Below, piece after piece: positions 1 to 8,933 of a DNA stretch of 64,000 bases. Position numbers and translations under genes: made by a program. Each line of letters begins with the position of its first letter. Position 1 is the stretch's first letter. Source of the DNA: Actinomycetes bacterium (GTDB taxonomy: Bacteria; Actinomycetota; Acidimicrobiia; Acidimicrobiales; Bog-793); contig JAJYNS010000106.1 of NCBI GenBank assembly GCA_021786195.1, positions 48,001-112,000 on the forward strand, read 5' to 3'. The notes under the pieces are model-generated. The model saw only the letters and a list, made by a program, of their open reading frames with translations, had not been told where the DNA came from and did not search any database.

Positions 1-78
1 GCAGCCGGCGCCTGCGACGAAGCGGACCGGCGCCGGCCGGTAGGTCGCCATGAGGTGCGAGCGCGCAGGCGGAGTCAC
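1..78 (-). CDS. argD: acetylornithine aminotransferase, N-terminal fragment (cut by window edge)
   Basis: Only the first 26 codons lie in the window. A GTG at 78-76 overlaps the argB stop (GTGA), and the reading gives LMATYRPAPVRFVAGAGC, which resembles the start of ArgD, a PLP-dependent aminotransferase that makes N-acetylornithine. Its place directly after argC-argJ-argB supports this, since argD commonly follows argB. An in-frame ATG at 51-49 is an alternative start, but the residues before it also fit the family and the GTGA junction matches the rest of the operon. The identification is by context plus a short match; no catalytic residues are in view. Confidence 0.6.
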   Translation of the reverse strand, partial: MTPPARSHLMATYRPAPVRFVAGAGC

Positions 79-941
79 GCGCCGACCACCATCGTGCCGA
101 TCCCCTCGTCGCTCAGCAGCTCGAGCAGCAGGGCGTGGGGCACGCGCCCGTCGAGGACGTGGGCCGAGCGCACGCCGTTGCGGACCGCGTGGGCGCAGGC
201 TCGGGCCTTGGGGACCATCCCGCCGGCCACCACCCCGGAGGCGACGAGCTCGTCGAGCACTTCCGCGGTCGTTGAGCGCACGACGCTGCTCGGATCGGCC
301 GGGTCGCCTCGCACGCCGGCGACGTCGGTGAGGAAGACGAGCTTCTCGGCGGACAGCGCCTCGGCGAGGGCGCCGGCGACGGTGTCGGCGTTGATGTTGT
401 AGGCCTGGCCGGCCGCGTCGGCCCCGATGGTGGCGACGACCGGTACGAGGCCCTCGCTCAGCAGGTGGCGGGGAAGGTTGGCATCGACCGAGACGACGTC
501 ACCGACGAAGCCGAGCGCGGGATGGCGCTCGGCGGCGGTGATCAGCCCGGCGTCCTCGCCTGAGCAGCCCACCGCGAGCGCGCCCCTCACGTTCAAGGCG
601 CCGACGATGTCACGGTTGACCTTGCCGACGAGGACCATCCGCGCGATGTCGAGCGTCTCCGCGTCGGTCACGCGCTGGCCGTCGCGGAACTCCGGGGTCT
701 TGCCGAGCCGGGTCATCAGCTCGCCGATCTGCGGGCCGCCCCCGTGCACGACGACCGGCAGCATCCCGACGGCCCGCATCAGCGCCACGTCCTCGGCGAA
801 GCGCTCGAGCGCGGCGGCTCCCCCCTCCCCCGAGAGGGCGCTCCCGCCGTACTTCACCACGATGACGCAGCCGGAGAAGCGGCGCACGTAGGGGATCGCC
901 TCGACGAGGACCCGGGCCCGCTGGGCGGCGTCGAGGCTCAC
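75..941 (-). CDS. argB: acetylglutamate kinase
   Basis: Phosphorylates N-acetylglutamate in arginine biosynthesis (cytoplasm). The 288-residue protein has the amino-acid kinase fold: VIVVKYGGSAL near residues 26-36 (phosphate-binding lysine), VVVHGGGPQI near 63-72, the substrate segment VGKVNRDIVG near 105-114, and the nucleotide-site region NINADTVAGAL near 182-192 followed by KLVFLTDVAG. Length is normal for the family. The GTG start at 941 overlaps the argJ TGA by four bases, so translation is probably coupled. Third gene of argC-argJ-argB-argD. Confidence 0.96.
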   Translation of the reverse strand: MSLDAAQRARVLVEAIPYVRRFSGCVIVVKYGGSALSGEGGAAALERFAEDVALMRAVGMLPVVVHGGGPQIGELMTRLGKTPEFRDGQRVTDAETLDIARMVLVGKVNRDIVGALNVRGALAVGCSGEDAGLITAAERHPALGFVGDVVSVDANLPRHLLSEGLVPVVATIGADAAGQAYNINADTVAGALAEALSAEKLVFLTDVAGVRGDPADPSSVVRSTTAEVLDELVASGVVAGGMVPKARACAHAVRNGVRSAHVLDGRVPHALLLELLSDEGIGTMVVGA

Positions 942-2107
942 GACGTCCTCATGTTCTCTTCGATGTAACCGGGCCCGAGGTCCGTCGTGAGGACCGTCGC
1001 CGCACCTTCGCCGAGGCCGAGGTCGCAGGTGACCTCGACGAGGCCCCTCGACAGGTAGGCGCTCGCTGCCCGCCGGTCGTGGGGCACCTCGAGGCCGTCC
1101 GCGAAGACGAGCGTCGCCCCGTAGCTGATGCGCACGCGCCCGACGTCGATCGACGAGCCGGAGGCGCCGAGCTCGGACAGCACCCTCCCCCAGTAGGGGT
1201 CGGCGCCGTGGAGCGAGGTCTTCACGAGGTTGCTCTCGGCGACCGCCCGCGCCGCCCGGCGCGCCTCGTCCACCGAGCGGGCGCCGGTCACGCGCACCCG
1301 GGCCACCCTCGTCGTGCCCTCTGCGTCCTCGGCGAGCTGGAGCGCGAGCCGCCGGCACGCCTCGCCGAGCGCCTCGTCCAGCTCGCCGGCCGGCACCGCC
1401 GCGCCGAGGCCGCTCGCCATCGCCACGACCGTGTCGTTGGTCGAGGTGCACCCGTCGACGGTGAGCTGGTTGAACGACTCCTCGACGGCGCCTTTGAGCG
1501 AACGGGCGAGCAGGTCCGGGGCGACCGAGGCGTCGGTCGTGAGCACGGCGAGCATCGTCGCCATGCGTGGCGCGATCATGCCCGCGCCCTTGGCCATCCC
1601 CCCGACGCAGAAGCCGTCGCGCTCGATGACGACCTCCTTCGCGTGGGTGTCGGTCGTGAGGATCGCCTCCGCGGCCCGCGCCGCGTCCCCCCTCGTGCGC
1701 CCGAGCCCGCCGACGAGCGCTGGCGAGGCCGACTCGACGAGCTCGACCGGCAGCCTGGGCCCGATCAGGCCGGTCGAGCAGACGAGGACCTCGTCGGCGC
1801 CGACACCGAGGAGCGTCGCGACCGCCTCGGCGCTGCGCTGCGCGGCGCGCAGCCCCTCCGCCCCGGTCGCTGCGTTGGCGCACCCGCTGTTGAGGAGCAC
1901 CGCGGCGACCCGCCCGCCGGTGGCCGCGAGGTGGGCCCGGGAGACCTGGACCGGAGCCGCGGCGGCCTTGTTCGTCGTGAAGGTCGCCGCGCCCGCGACC
2001 GGCCCGGGCGGGTCGACGGCGACGAGCGCGAGATCGAGCGCGGCGCCGCCCTTGATGCCCGCGGCGACCCCCGACGCGGCGAAGCCCCTGGGCGCGCACA
2101 CGCTCAC
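938..2107 (-). CDS. argJ: bifunctional ornithine acetyltransferase / N-acetylglutamate synthase
   Basis: Recycles the acetyl group from N-acetylornithine to glutamate, so arginine synthesis runs as a cycle; in many bacteria it also makes N-acetylglutamate from acetyl-CoA. The 389-residue precursor contains the self-cleavage site MIAPRMATML, where Thr184 becomes the N-terminal nucleophile of the beta chain. Other family marks are the substrate-loop region STGLIGPRLP (111-120) and the conserved NSGCANA segment (73-79). The GTG start at 2107 overlaps the argC stop (GTGA), and its own stop overlaps argB. No separate argE or argA is seen, which fits the cyclic pathway. Confidence 0.96.
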   Translation of the reverse strand: MSVCAPRGFAASGVAAGIKGGAALDLALVAVDPPGPVAGAATFTTNKAAAAPVQVSRAHLAATGGRVAAVLLNSGCANAATGAEGLRAAQRSAEAVATLLGVGADEVLVCSTGLIGPRLPVELVESASPALVGGLGRTRGDAARAAEAILTTDTHAKEVVIERDGFCVGGMAKGAGMIAPRMATMLAVLTTDASVAPDLLARSLKGAVEESFNQLTVDGCTSTNDTVVAMASGLGAAVPAGELDEALGEACRRLALQLAEDAEGTTRVARVRVTGARSVDEARRAARAVAESNLVKTSLHGADPYWGRVLSELGASGSSIDVGRVRISYGATLVFADGLEVPHDRRAASAYLSRGLVEVTCDLGLGEGAATVLTTDLGPGYIEENMRTS

Positions 2108-3117
2108 GGCGTCAGCGCCACCTTGGGGAGCCCCTCCGCCTCGGGAAGGCCGAGCGCGAGGTTCGCCGCCTGGATGGCCTGCCCGGCCCCCCCCTTGGTC
2201 AGGTTGTCGAGCGCGGCGAGGACGATCGTCGTGCCCGTCCGCTCGTCGTGGCGGGCGGCGAGGCGGCAGGTGTTCGCGCCGTAGGTGTCCCTCGTGGCCG
2301 GCGGGTCCTCGACGACCTCGACGAACTGCTCTCCCTCGTAGGCCTCCCGCAGCAGCGAGCTCACCTCGGCGCTCGAGGTCGGACCGGTGGCGCGCGCGTA
2401 GCAGGTGGCAAGGATGCCGCGGGTCATCGGGACGAGGTGCGGCGTGAAGATCACCTCGGCGCCGATGGCCTGCTCCATCTCGGGGGTGTGCCGGTGGCCG
2501 ACGAGGCCGTAGGCGACGGCGCTCTCGTTGACCGCGGCGTGGTGCGTCCTCGGCGACGGCGCCCGCCCGGCGCCGGAGGTACCGCTCAGCGCGTCGACGA
2601 CGACTCCCCGTCGCTCGATCGCCCCGGCGGCCACCAAGGGCGCGAGGGCGAGCGCGGCGGCCGTCACGTAGCAGCCCGGCGAGGCGACGAGGCGCGCGCC
2701 GAGGATCGGCTCGCGCCCGAGCTCCGGGAGCCCGTAGGCGGCCTCGGCGAGCAGCTCCGGTGCCCGGTGCTCGAAGCCGTACCAGGTCGGGTAGCAGGAG
2801 GCGTCCCTCAGCCGGAAGTCCGGGCCGAGGTCGACGACGCAGCCCACCGAGCCGACGAGGCCGGAGACGAGCTCCTGGGAGCGCCCCGCGGGGACGGCGA
2901 CGAAGACGACGTCGCAGCCGGACAGGCCCGCCGGGTCGAGCTCGCCGAAGCTCGTCCGCCGGTAGGCGGGCGCGAGCGCGGGGTACAGCGCGCCGACCTC
3001 CTCGCCCGCGGCGGTGTCGGCCTGGACCGCGACCACCTCCAGGCTGGGGTGAGCAGCAAGCAGCCGGAGCAGCTCGGCGCCGAGATAGCCGGACGCTCCG
3101 ACGACGGCTGCCTTCAC
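2104..3117 (-). CDS. argC: N-acetyl-gamma-glutamyl-phosphate reductase
   Basis: NADPH-dependent reductase that turns N-acetylglutamyl phosphate into the semialdehyde. It has the N-terminal Rossmann motif VVGASGYLGAELLRLL (residues 5-20) and the catalytic cysteine in VASPGCYVTAA (Cys149); at 337 residues it is full length. GTG start at 3117. First gene of the arg operon, 35 bases after trpA on the same strand. An AT-rich island with a -10-like TAGTAT (3132-3127) lies immediately upstream, so argC probably has its own, possibly leaderless, promoter. Confidence 0.96.
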   Translation of the reverse strand: MKAAVVGASGYLGAELLRLLAAHPSLEVVAVQADTAAGEEVGALYPALAPAYRRTSFGELDPAGLSGCDVVFVAVPAGRSQELVSGLVGSVGCVVDLGPDFRLRDASCYPTWYGFEHRAPELLAEAAYGLPELGREPILGARLVASPGCYVTAAALALAPLVAAGAIERRGVVVDALSGTSGAGRAPSPRTHHAAVNESAVAYGLVGHRHTPEMEQAIGAEVIFTPHLVPMTRGILATCYARATGPTSSAEVSSLLREAYEGEQFVEVVEDPPATRDTYGANTCRLAARHDERTGTTIVLAALDNLTKGGAGQAIQAANLALGLPEAEGLPKVALTP

Positions 3118-3152
3118 AGCATGATCATACTAGATATCGCATACCCATGCAC
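3118..3152 (-). promoter_or_regulatory. candidate arg promoter and operator
   Basis: The only clearly AT-rich segment nearby. It holds a -10-like TAGTAT (3132-3127) nine bases before the argC GTG, an interrupted palindrome GCAT-accc-ATGC (3139-3150), GATATC (3133-3138) and ATGATCAT (3121-3128). Stacked imperfect palindromes rich in TGCAT/ATGCA fit an ArgR-type operator overlapping the promoter. Regulation by ArgR is inferred from position and composition only. Confidence 0.45.
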
Positions 3153-4028
3153 TCAGCCGGCGTCCAGCGCGGCGCGCAGCTCGCCGACGAAGGCGGCCGC
3201 GCCCTCCGGCCCGGCCCCTGCGAGCAGCCGTCTCACGAGGGCCGAGCCGACCACGACGCCGTCGGCGTCGGCACAGACCGTCCGGGCCTGGTCGGCGTCG
3301 GAGATCCCGACGCCTACCAGCACCGGCAGGTCGGTCGCCGCCTTGCAGCGAGCCGCCATCTCCCGGGCGGAGGAGGCGAGGTGGCGACGCTCTCCTGTCA
3401 CGCCGAGCAGGCCGACGGCGTAGACGAAGCCGCGCGAGCGCGCGCAGATCGCCGCCAGGCGCTCCTCGGAGGTGGTCGGGGCGGCGAGCAGCACGTTCTC
3501 CACTCCGGCCTCGTCCGCCGCGGCGACCCAGGGGCCGCACTCCTCGAGCGGCAGGTCGGGGAGGATGGACGCCGCGACCCCAGCCGAGGCGAGCGCACCG
3601 GCCATGCGTCGCTCTCCGGCCCTGGCGACGATGTTGTAGTAGGTCATCACCGCGACGGGCACCTCGACCTCCGCGGCGGCGAGGGCACCGAGTATGCCCA
3701 AAGGCGTGGCCCCCGCCTCGAGCGCCCGGCGCGAGGCCTCCTGGATGGTCGGCCCGTCCATCATCGGGTCCGAGAAGGGGATCCCGACCTCGATCGCGTC
3801 CGCTCCTGCGGCGGCGACGGCCCTCAGCACCTCGAGCCAGTCGTCGCCGAGCCCGCCGGTCAGGTAGGGGACCACGAGCTTGCGCCCGGCCTCGCGCCGC
3901 TCGCGAAGCCGCGCCTCGAGCCGGCCCTGCGCGTCCGGCCGGCGAGGGACGGAGGCCAGCGTCCCCGCCGCGGCCGCGCCCGCCGCGCCGGGCCCGCCGG
4001 GCCGAACGGGGGCCCCTGGGGCGCTCAC
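3153..4028 (-). CDS. trpA: tryptophan synthase alpha chain
   Basis: Cleaves indole-glycerol phosphate and channels indole to TrpB. The (beta/alpha)8 barrel shows the catalytic glutamate in [13 protein letters not shown] (Glu80) and aspartate in MMDGPTIQE (Asp91), plus the phosphate-site segment VGVGISD near the C-terminus. The 291-residue product carries an Ala/Gly/Pro-rich N-terminal stretch of about 30 residues not usual for TrpA. The GTG start at 4028 was kept because it forms a GTGA overlap with trpB and no better start lies inside the stretch. Last gene of trpC-F-B-A. Confidence 0.95.
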   Translation of the reverse strand: MSAPGAPVRPGGPGAAGAAAAGTLASVPRRPDAQGRLEARLRERREAGRKLVVPYLTGGLGDDWLEVLRAVAAAGADAIEVGIPFSDPMMDGPTIQEASRRALEAGATPLGILGALAAAEVEVPVAVMTYYNIVARAGERRMAGALASAGVAASILPDLPLEECGPWVAAADEAGVENVLLAAPTTSEERLAAICARSRGFVYAVGLLGVTGERRHLASSAREMAARCKAATDLPVLVGVGISDADQARTVCADADGVVVGSALVRRLLAGAGPEGAAAFVGELRAALDAG

Positions 4029-5191
4029 CCGAGGAGGTCCATGACCTGGGCCACGTCCTTGTCGCCGCGCCCCGAGAGCGTGACGAGGACGGTCGAGCCC
4101 GCCTCGATCCCTCCGTCCTGCGCGGCCCGGGCCACCCAGGCGAGGGCATGGGCCGGCTCGAGGGCGGAGAGAATCCCCTCGGTCGCGGCGAGCAGCTTGA
4201 ACGCATCGAGCACCTCGGCGTCGCCGACGGAGAAGTACGACGCCCGGCCACTCGCGGCGAGGAACGCGTGCTCCGGGCCGATCCCCGGGTAGTCCAGGCC
4301 CGCCGAGATCGACTGCGCCTCGAGGATCTGGCCCTCCTCGTCCTGGAGGAACATCGAGCGCATCCCGTGCACCACCCCCGGCACGCCGTTGCCGAGCGCC
4401 GCGCCCCCGGCGGCCTCCACGCCGACGAGGCGCGCCGAGGTGTCGACGAAGCCCGCGAAGGTCCCCGCAGCGTTCGACCCACCGCCCACGCAGGCGACGA
4501 CGACGTCGGGGTCCGAGCCGCCGAGCAGTGCGCGGCACTGTGCACGAGCCTCGTCGCCGATCACTCGCTGGAACTGGCGGACCATGTAGGGGTAGGGGTG
4601 CGGGCCCATCACGGACCCGAGGCAGTAGTGGGTCGTCCCGACGGTGGCGACCCAGTCGCGCAGCGCCTCGTTGACCGCGTCCTTCAAGGTTCTGGAGCCG
4701 GAGCCGACCGGCCGCACCTCTGCGCCGAGCAGGCGCATGCGGAAGACGTTCAGCGCCTGGCGCTCCACGTCGACCTCGCCCATGAACACGGTGCAGTCGA
4801 GGCCGAGGAGCGCGGCCGCGGTGGCCGTGGCGACGCCGTGCTGGCCCGCACCGGTCTCGGCGATCAAGCGGCGCTTGCCCATCCGCTCGGCGAGCAGGGC
4901 CTGGCCGATGACGTTGTTGATCTTGTGCGAACCGGTATGCGCGAGGTCCTCGCGCTTGAGCAGCACCCGAACCCCGAGGCGGTCGGACAGCCGCCGGCAC
5001 TCGGTCACCGGGGTCGGCCGGCCCGCGTAGCTCGCGAGCAGCCCGGACCGCCGGGCCTGGAAGGCCTCGTCGGCCCAGGCCGAGGCGAAGGCGGCCTCGA
5101 GCTCGAGGCACGCCGGCACGAGCGCCTCGGGGACGAACCGGCCCCCGAACTCCCCGAAGCGTCCGGTCGGGCCGGGGTCGAGCATCGTCAA
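4025..5191 (-). CDS. trpB: tryptophan synthase beta chain
   Basis: PLP enzyme joining indole and serine to make tryptophan, in complex with TrpA. The classic N-terminus [15 protein letters not shown] (10-24) and the PLP lysine in HTGSHKINN (Lys90) are present, with the phosphate-binding loop VGGGSNAAG later in the chain. At 388 residues it is standard TrpB1 type. The TTG at 5191 overlaps the trpF stop (TTGA) and has an AGG seven bases upstream; an in-frame ATG at 5185 is the alternative and would shorten the protein by two residues. Confidence 0.96.
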   Translation of the reverse strand: MTMLDPGPTGRFGEFGGRFVPEALVPACLELEAAFASAWADEAFQARRSGLLASYAGRPTPVTECRRLSDRLGVRVLLKREDLAHTGSHKINNVIGQALLAERMGKRRLIAETGAGQHGVATATAAALLGLDCTVFMGEVDVERQALNVFRMRLLGAEVRPVGSGSRTLKDAVNEALRDWVATVGTTHYCLGSVMGPHPYPYMVRQFQRVIGDEARAQCRALLGGSDPDVVVACVGGGSNAAGTFAGFVDTSARLVGVEAAGGAALGNGVPGVVHGMRSMFLQDEEGQILEAQSISAGLDYPGIGPEHAFLAASGRASYFSVGDAEVLDAFKLLAATEGILSALEPAHALAWVARAAQDGGIEAGSTVLVTLSGRGDKDVAQVMDLLG

Positions 5192-5844
5192 GGCTCGACC
5201 TGCCAGTCATAGGGCCCGTCGCCCGCCGGCTCGTAGCCCCCGGGGTCGGCGGCACGCGCCGCCTGCACGAAGGCGAGCACCTTGCGGGGGTCCTTGTGTC
5301 CCGGCGAGGACTCGACGCCGCTCGAGACGTCGACACCCCAGGGGCGCACCTTGGCGATCGCCTCTGCCACGTTCTCCGGCGTGAGCCCACCCGCGAGGAC
5401 CAACCGGCGCACGCCGGGGACGCTCTCGGCGAGGCGCCAGTCGAACACCTCACCCGATCCCGGCGCCGGGGCGTCGACGAGCACCGCGTCGACCGGGTAG
5501 CCGGCGGCGTCGGAGATGCGGGGATCGCCGGAGGCGAAGGCCTTGATGACCATCGGGACCTTCTCGGCCACCAGCGCGCACGCCTCGGGGGACTCGTTGC
5601 CGTGCAGCTGGACCGCGCGCAGCCCGGCCTGGAGTGCGACCTCGACGACCCGCTCCGGCAGCGAGTCCCGGAACACCCCGACGGGGACGACCTCCGCGGG
5701 CAGCCGCCTCACGATCTCGGCGACCCTGCCCGCCGCCACCTGTCGAGGCGAGGGGGCGAAGACAAAGCCCACGGCGCTCGCCCCGACCGCCGCGGCGAGC
5801 AGGGCGTCGTCCTCGGTCGTCACGCCGCAGATCTTCACCCACAT
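5188..5844 (-). CDS. trpF: phosphoribosylanthranilate isomerase
   Basis: Amadori isomerase of tryptophan biosynthesis. The compact barrel starts [10 protein letters not shown], with the catalytic Cys6, and has the catalytic aspartate in [11 protein letters not shown] (Asp172). The phosphate-binding region [10 protein letters not shown] (150-159) is typical. The ATG at 5844 overlaps the trpC 3' end by ten bases, and the stop overlaps trpB. The 218-residue length includes a short C-terminal tail (about residues 196-218) beyond the barrel. Confidence 0.95.
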   Translation of the reverse strand: MWVKICGVTTEDDALLAAAVGASAVGFVFAPSPRQVAAGRVAEIVRRLPAEVVPVGVFRDSLPERVVEVALQAGLRAVQLHGNESPEACALVAEKVPMVIKAFASGDPRISDAAGYPVDAVLVDAPAPGSGEVFDWRLAESVPGVRRLVLAGGLTPENVAEAIAKVRPWGVDVSSGVESSPGHKDPRKVLAFVQAARAADPGGYEPAGDGPYDWQVEP

Positions 5845-6623
5845 CGGGGGACCCCGCAGAGCTGCTCGACGAGCGACGCCGGGTCCGCGGAGGTGACGAG
5901 CGCCTCCCCGACGAGGACGGCGTCGAATCCCGCCCGAGCGAGGCGCTCGACGTCCGAGGAGGACCTCACCCCCGACTCGGCCACCTTCACGACCCCGTCG
6001 GGGATGCCCGCGACGACCCGCTCGGCGCGACGCTCGTCGACCTCGAAGGTGCGCAGGTCTCGCCGGTTCACCCCGACGAGGCTCGCGCCGGCCGCAAGGG
6101 CCCTGGCGAGCTCGTCCTCGTCGTGCACCTCGACGAGCGCCGCGAGACCGAGCTCGGCGGCAAGCTGCCGGAGGCTGCCGAGCTCGGCGTCGGAGAGCAC
6201 GGCGGCGATCAGGAGCACCGCGTCGGCGCCCATCGCCCGAGCGTCGATCACGTCGAGCTCGCCGAGGGTGAAGTCCTTCCTCAGCACCGGCAGCTCGACG
6301 GCGGCGCGGGCCTCCACGAGGTCGGCGGCGCTGCCGGCGAAGTGCTGCTCGTCGGTGAGGACCGACAGGCACGAGGCGCCGCCGGCCGCGTAGGACATGG
6401 CAAGAGCGCCCGGCGAGAGGTCCGCGGCGAGATCGCCTTTCGAGGGCGATCGCCGCTTGACCTCGGCGATGACCGAGACGCGATCGCCGGAGCGAAGGGC
6501 CTCGGCGAACGGCCTCGGAGCCGGCGCGCTGGCGGCGGCGAGCAGCATCTCGTCGCGGTCGCGCCGGTCGGCCCCGGCACGGGCTCGGTGATGGGCGACG
6601 ATCGCATCGAGGTAGGTCGCCAC
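5835..6623 (-). CDS. trpC: indole-3-glycerol phosphate synthase
   Basis: Closes the indole ring in tryptophan biosynthesis. The 262-residue chain has the family segment VIAEVKRRSPSKGDL (catalytic lysine at 56), the second lysine region LPVLRKDFTL (111-120), and VGVNRRDLRTFEVD near 183-196. First gene of trpC-F-B-A. The GTG start at 6623 lies seven bases after a TAGGCT -10 box, so the mRNA is probably leaderless. TrpD and TrpG are not in the window; trpE lies 3 kb away in the his operon. Confidence 0.96.
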   Translation of the reverse strand: MATYLDAIVAHHRARAGADRRDRDEMLLAAASAPAPRPFAEALRSGDRVSVIAEVKRRSPSKGDLAADLSPGALAMSYAAGGASCLSVLTDEQHFAGSAADLVEARAAVELPVLRKDFTLGELDVIDARAMGADAVLLIAAVLSDAELGSLRQLAAELGLAALVEVHDEDELARALAAGASLVGVNRRDLRTFEVDERRAERVVAGIPDGVVKVAESGVRSSSDVERLARAGFDAVLVGEALVTSADPASLVEQLCGVPRCG

Positions 6624-6630
6624 TCGGCGC

Positions 6631-6636
6631 AGCCTA
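6631..6636 (-). promoter_or_regulatory. leaderless -10 box of the trpC operon
   Basis: TAGGCT with seven bases to the trpC GTG, matching the motif repeated across the window. Confidence 0.6.
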
Positions 6637-6752
6637 CCGGGCCGCCGCTCGGGGTCGAGGACGTGGGGCCCCAAGCCGCCGGGACGCCCTTCCGCCGGCC
6701 GCGACGGCACACGGTCCATGCCCCGCAGGCTCCGTTGCGCGACGCTGGTGGG

Positions 6753-7463
6753 GTGACGGCATCGACAGGGGCGGCCGGCGAGGAACAGGCCCCGCACGGC
6801 ACGGTCGTCGTCGTCGAGGACGACCGCAACATCGCCGAGCTCGTCGACCTCTACCTCCGGAACGCCGGCTTCCGCGTCCTGCAGGCGGGCGACGCCCGGC
6901 GCGGCCTCGAGCTGGTCGCGCAGGAGCGACCGAGCCTCGTGCTCCTCGACATCGGCCTTCCGGGGCCTCTCGACGGCCTGCAGGCCTGCCGGGAGCTGCG
7001 CAAGACGAGCGACGTCCCGGTCATCATCATCACCGCGCGTGACGACGAGGTCGATCGCGTCCTCGGGCTCGAGCTCGGCGCGGACGACTACGTGACCAAG
7101 CCCTTCTCCCCTCGCGAGCTCGTCGCCCGTGTCCGGGCCATCCTCCGCCGCGCCGAGGGGCCCCGGCGCCCCGCCGAGGAGCCGATCACCGTCGGCTCGG
7201 TGACCGTGGACCTGCTGCGCCGCGAGGTGACCACACCGGCGGGCACGGTGACCTTGACGGCTCGGGAGTTCGACCTGCTCGCGCACTTCGCCGAGAACCC
7301 TGGCATCGTCCTCACCCGCCAGCAGCTGCTCGATGCCGTGTGGGGCACGGGCTGGTTCGGCGACGAGCGCACGGTGGACGTCCACGTCCGACAGCTCCGC
7401 CGCAAGCTCGGCGACGCGCTGCCCCTCGCCACGGTCTGGGGCGTCGGCTACCGGTGCGACTGA
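6753..7463 (+). CDS. two-component response regulator, OmpR/PhoB type
   Basis: DNA-binding regulator controlled by phosphorylation from the kinase encoded next to it. The receiver domain (about residues 17-130) keeps the acidic pair Asp23/Asp24, the phospho-acceptor Asp66 in LVLLDIGLPG, Thr94 in IIITARD and Lys116 in TKPF. A winged-helix output domain follows (about 145-236: TVTLTAREFDLL and TVDVHVRQLRRKLG). GTG at 6753 with a purine-rich GGTGGG just upstream; no TANNNT box is close, so the transcript probably has a leader. Divergent from trpC. The regulon is unknown. Confidence 0.93.
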   Translation: MTASTGAAGEEQAPHGTVVVVEDDRNIAELVDLYLRNAGFRVLQAGDARRGLELVAQERPSLVLLDIGLPGPLDGLQACRELRKTSDVPVIIITARDDEVDRVLGLELGADDYVTKPFSPRELVARVRAILRRAEGPRRPAEEPITVGSVTVDLLRREVTTPAGTVTLTAREFDLLAHFAENPGIVLTRQQLLDAVWGTGWFGDERTVDVHVRQLRRKLGDALPLATVWGVGYRCD

Positions 7464-7494
7464 GGGGGGACGCCGGGAGAGGCTCGAGGCACTC

Positions 7495-8910
7495 GTGAGG
7501 GCACGCATCACCCTGGCCGTCGTCGCGATCCTCGTCGGCGCCCTCACCGTCGTCGGCGCCATCAGCCTGACCCTGGAGCGCCGCGCCGCGTCCGAGCACG
7601 CGCAGCACACCGTGAGCCGCCAGGCCGCCGCGCTCGCCGCGTCGCTCACCTCCAAGCCCCTGGCCAAGCTCTTCTCGAACCCCGACCAGCGCGACACGAA
7701 GGCGATCCTCCAGCTCGTCGACAAGATCGCCGGCACCCGAAGCGGCGTGCTCGTCCTCGTCGGAGGTCGCCTCCGGACCGACACGCTCACCCGCATCCCG
7801 CCGGCCGCGATCGACGCCCGACGCCTGGCGCACGGCCGCCCGATCTCGGGCGTCGTGGCCGGCATCGCCTTCGCCGCCGCCCCGGTCCTCACCCTGCCCG
7901 ACGGCAGCGCTCGGCTCGCCGGAGCCACCGGGACCCTGCCGGTGACGCTGGTCGCCCTGGCGCTCGAGGCGAACGTCGGCTACTCGACCAACTCCGCCCT
8001 TTACTACCTGCTCGCGAGCGCCATCGCGCTCCTGGCCGCCGCGGCCTCCGCCTCCTTCGTCGCTCGCCGCATCTCCCACCGCCTCCTCGCCGCCAGCGCG
8101 GCGGCAGAGCGCATCGCGTCGGGCGACCTCGAGGCTCGAGTCGGCCTCGCCAGGAACGACTACCCCGAGCTCGCCGGGCTCGGCCGCTCGCTCAACACGA
8201 TGGCCGCGGCCCTCGCGAGCTCGCGCAACCTCGAGCGCGAGTTCCTGCTGTCGATCTCCCACGACCTGCGCACGCCGCTCACGTCCATCCGTGGCTACGC
8301 CGAGGCGATCGCCGACCGTGCCGCGCCCGAGCCGGCCGAGGCCGCCCAGGTCGTCGTGGCGGAGGCGCTCCGCCTCGAACGGCTCATCGGCGACCTGCTC
8401 GACCTCGCACGGCTCGACGCGCACCAGTTCTCGCTCCACGAGGTCCTCCTCGACGCCGGCCGCTGTGCCGCAGAGGCCGCCGAGGCGCTCCGCTACGAGT
8501 TCGAGGGCGTCGACGTGAAGCTCTCGGTCGAGCGACCCGACTTCGAGCTGCGCGTCTCCGCCGACCCCGACCGCCTGGCCCAGGTGGTCTCCAACCTCGT
8601 GGAGAACGCCCTCAAGTTCGCCAGGACCTCGGTGCGTGTCAGCGTCGGCGAGGCAACCTCGCCCGAGCACGGCGTGCTCGTCGCCGTCGAGGACGACGGC
8701 CCCGGCATCGCCGGCGAGGACCTGCCGCACATCTTCGAGCGGCAGTTCAGCTCGAGCCGCCGGCCGGCTCGAGCTGCGGGCACCGGGCTCGGCCTCGCGA
8801 TCGTGGCCGAGCTCACCTCGGCGATGCGGGGCGCGGTCGTCGTCGACTCCCCGCTCGGGCCTGACGGCGGCACCCGTATCACCGTCCGCCTCCCCCGCGC
8901 CGCACCCTGA
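7495..8910 (+). CDS. membrane sensor histidine kinase
   Basis: Partner of the upstream response regulator, starting 31 bases after it. The 471-residue protein has a transmembrane helix at about 5-25, an extracytoplasmic sensor region (about 30-165), a second helix (about 168-190), a HAMP linker (190-242), and the phospho-acceptor His256 in SISHDLRTPLTS. The ATPase domain carries NLVENALKFA (N box), DDGPGIAGEDLPHIF (G1/F box) and GTGLGLAI (G2). The GTG at 7495 is the first good start and has GAGG five bases upstream. The signal sensed cannot be told from sequence. Confidence 0.92.
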   Translation: MRARITLAVVAILVGALTVVGAISLTLERRAASEHAQHTVSRQAAALAASLTSKPLAKLFSNPDQRDTKAILQLVDKIAGTRSGVLVLVGGRLRTDTLTRIPPAAIDARRLAHGRPISGVVAGIAFAAAPVLTLPDGSARLAGATGTLPVTLVALALEANVGYSTNSALYYLLASAIALLAAAASASFVARRISHRLLAASAAAERIASGDLEARVGLARNDYPELAGLGRSLNTMAAALASSRNLEREFLLSISHDLRTPLTSIRGYAEAIADRAAPEPAEAAQVVVAEALRLERLIGDLLDLARLDAHQFSLHEVLLDAGRCAAEAAEALRYEFEGVDVKLSVERPDFELRVSADPDRLAQVVSNLVENALKFARTSVRVSVGEATSPEHGVLVAVEDDGPGIAGEDLPHIFERQFSSSRRPARAAGTGLGLAIVAELTSAMRGAVVVDSPLGPDGGTRITVRLPRAAP

Positions 8911-8933
8911 CGCGCCGGCCCGCCGGCACGAGC

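Noticed and set aside
8911-8933. Terminator between the kinase and ygfZ
   Set aside because: Only a GCCGGC-CC-GCCGGC near-palindrome with a loop too small for a stable hairpin.
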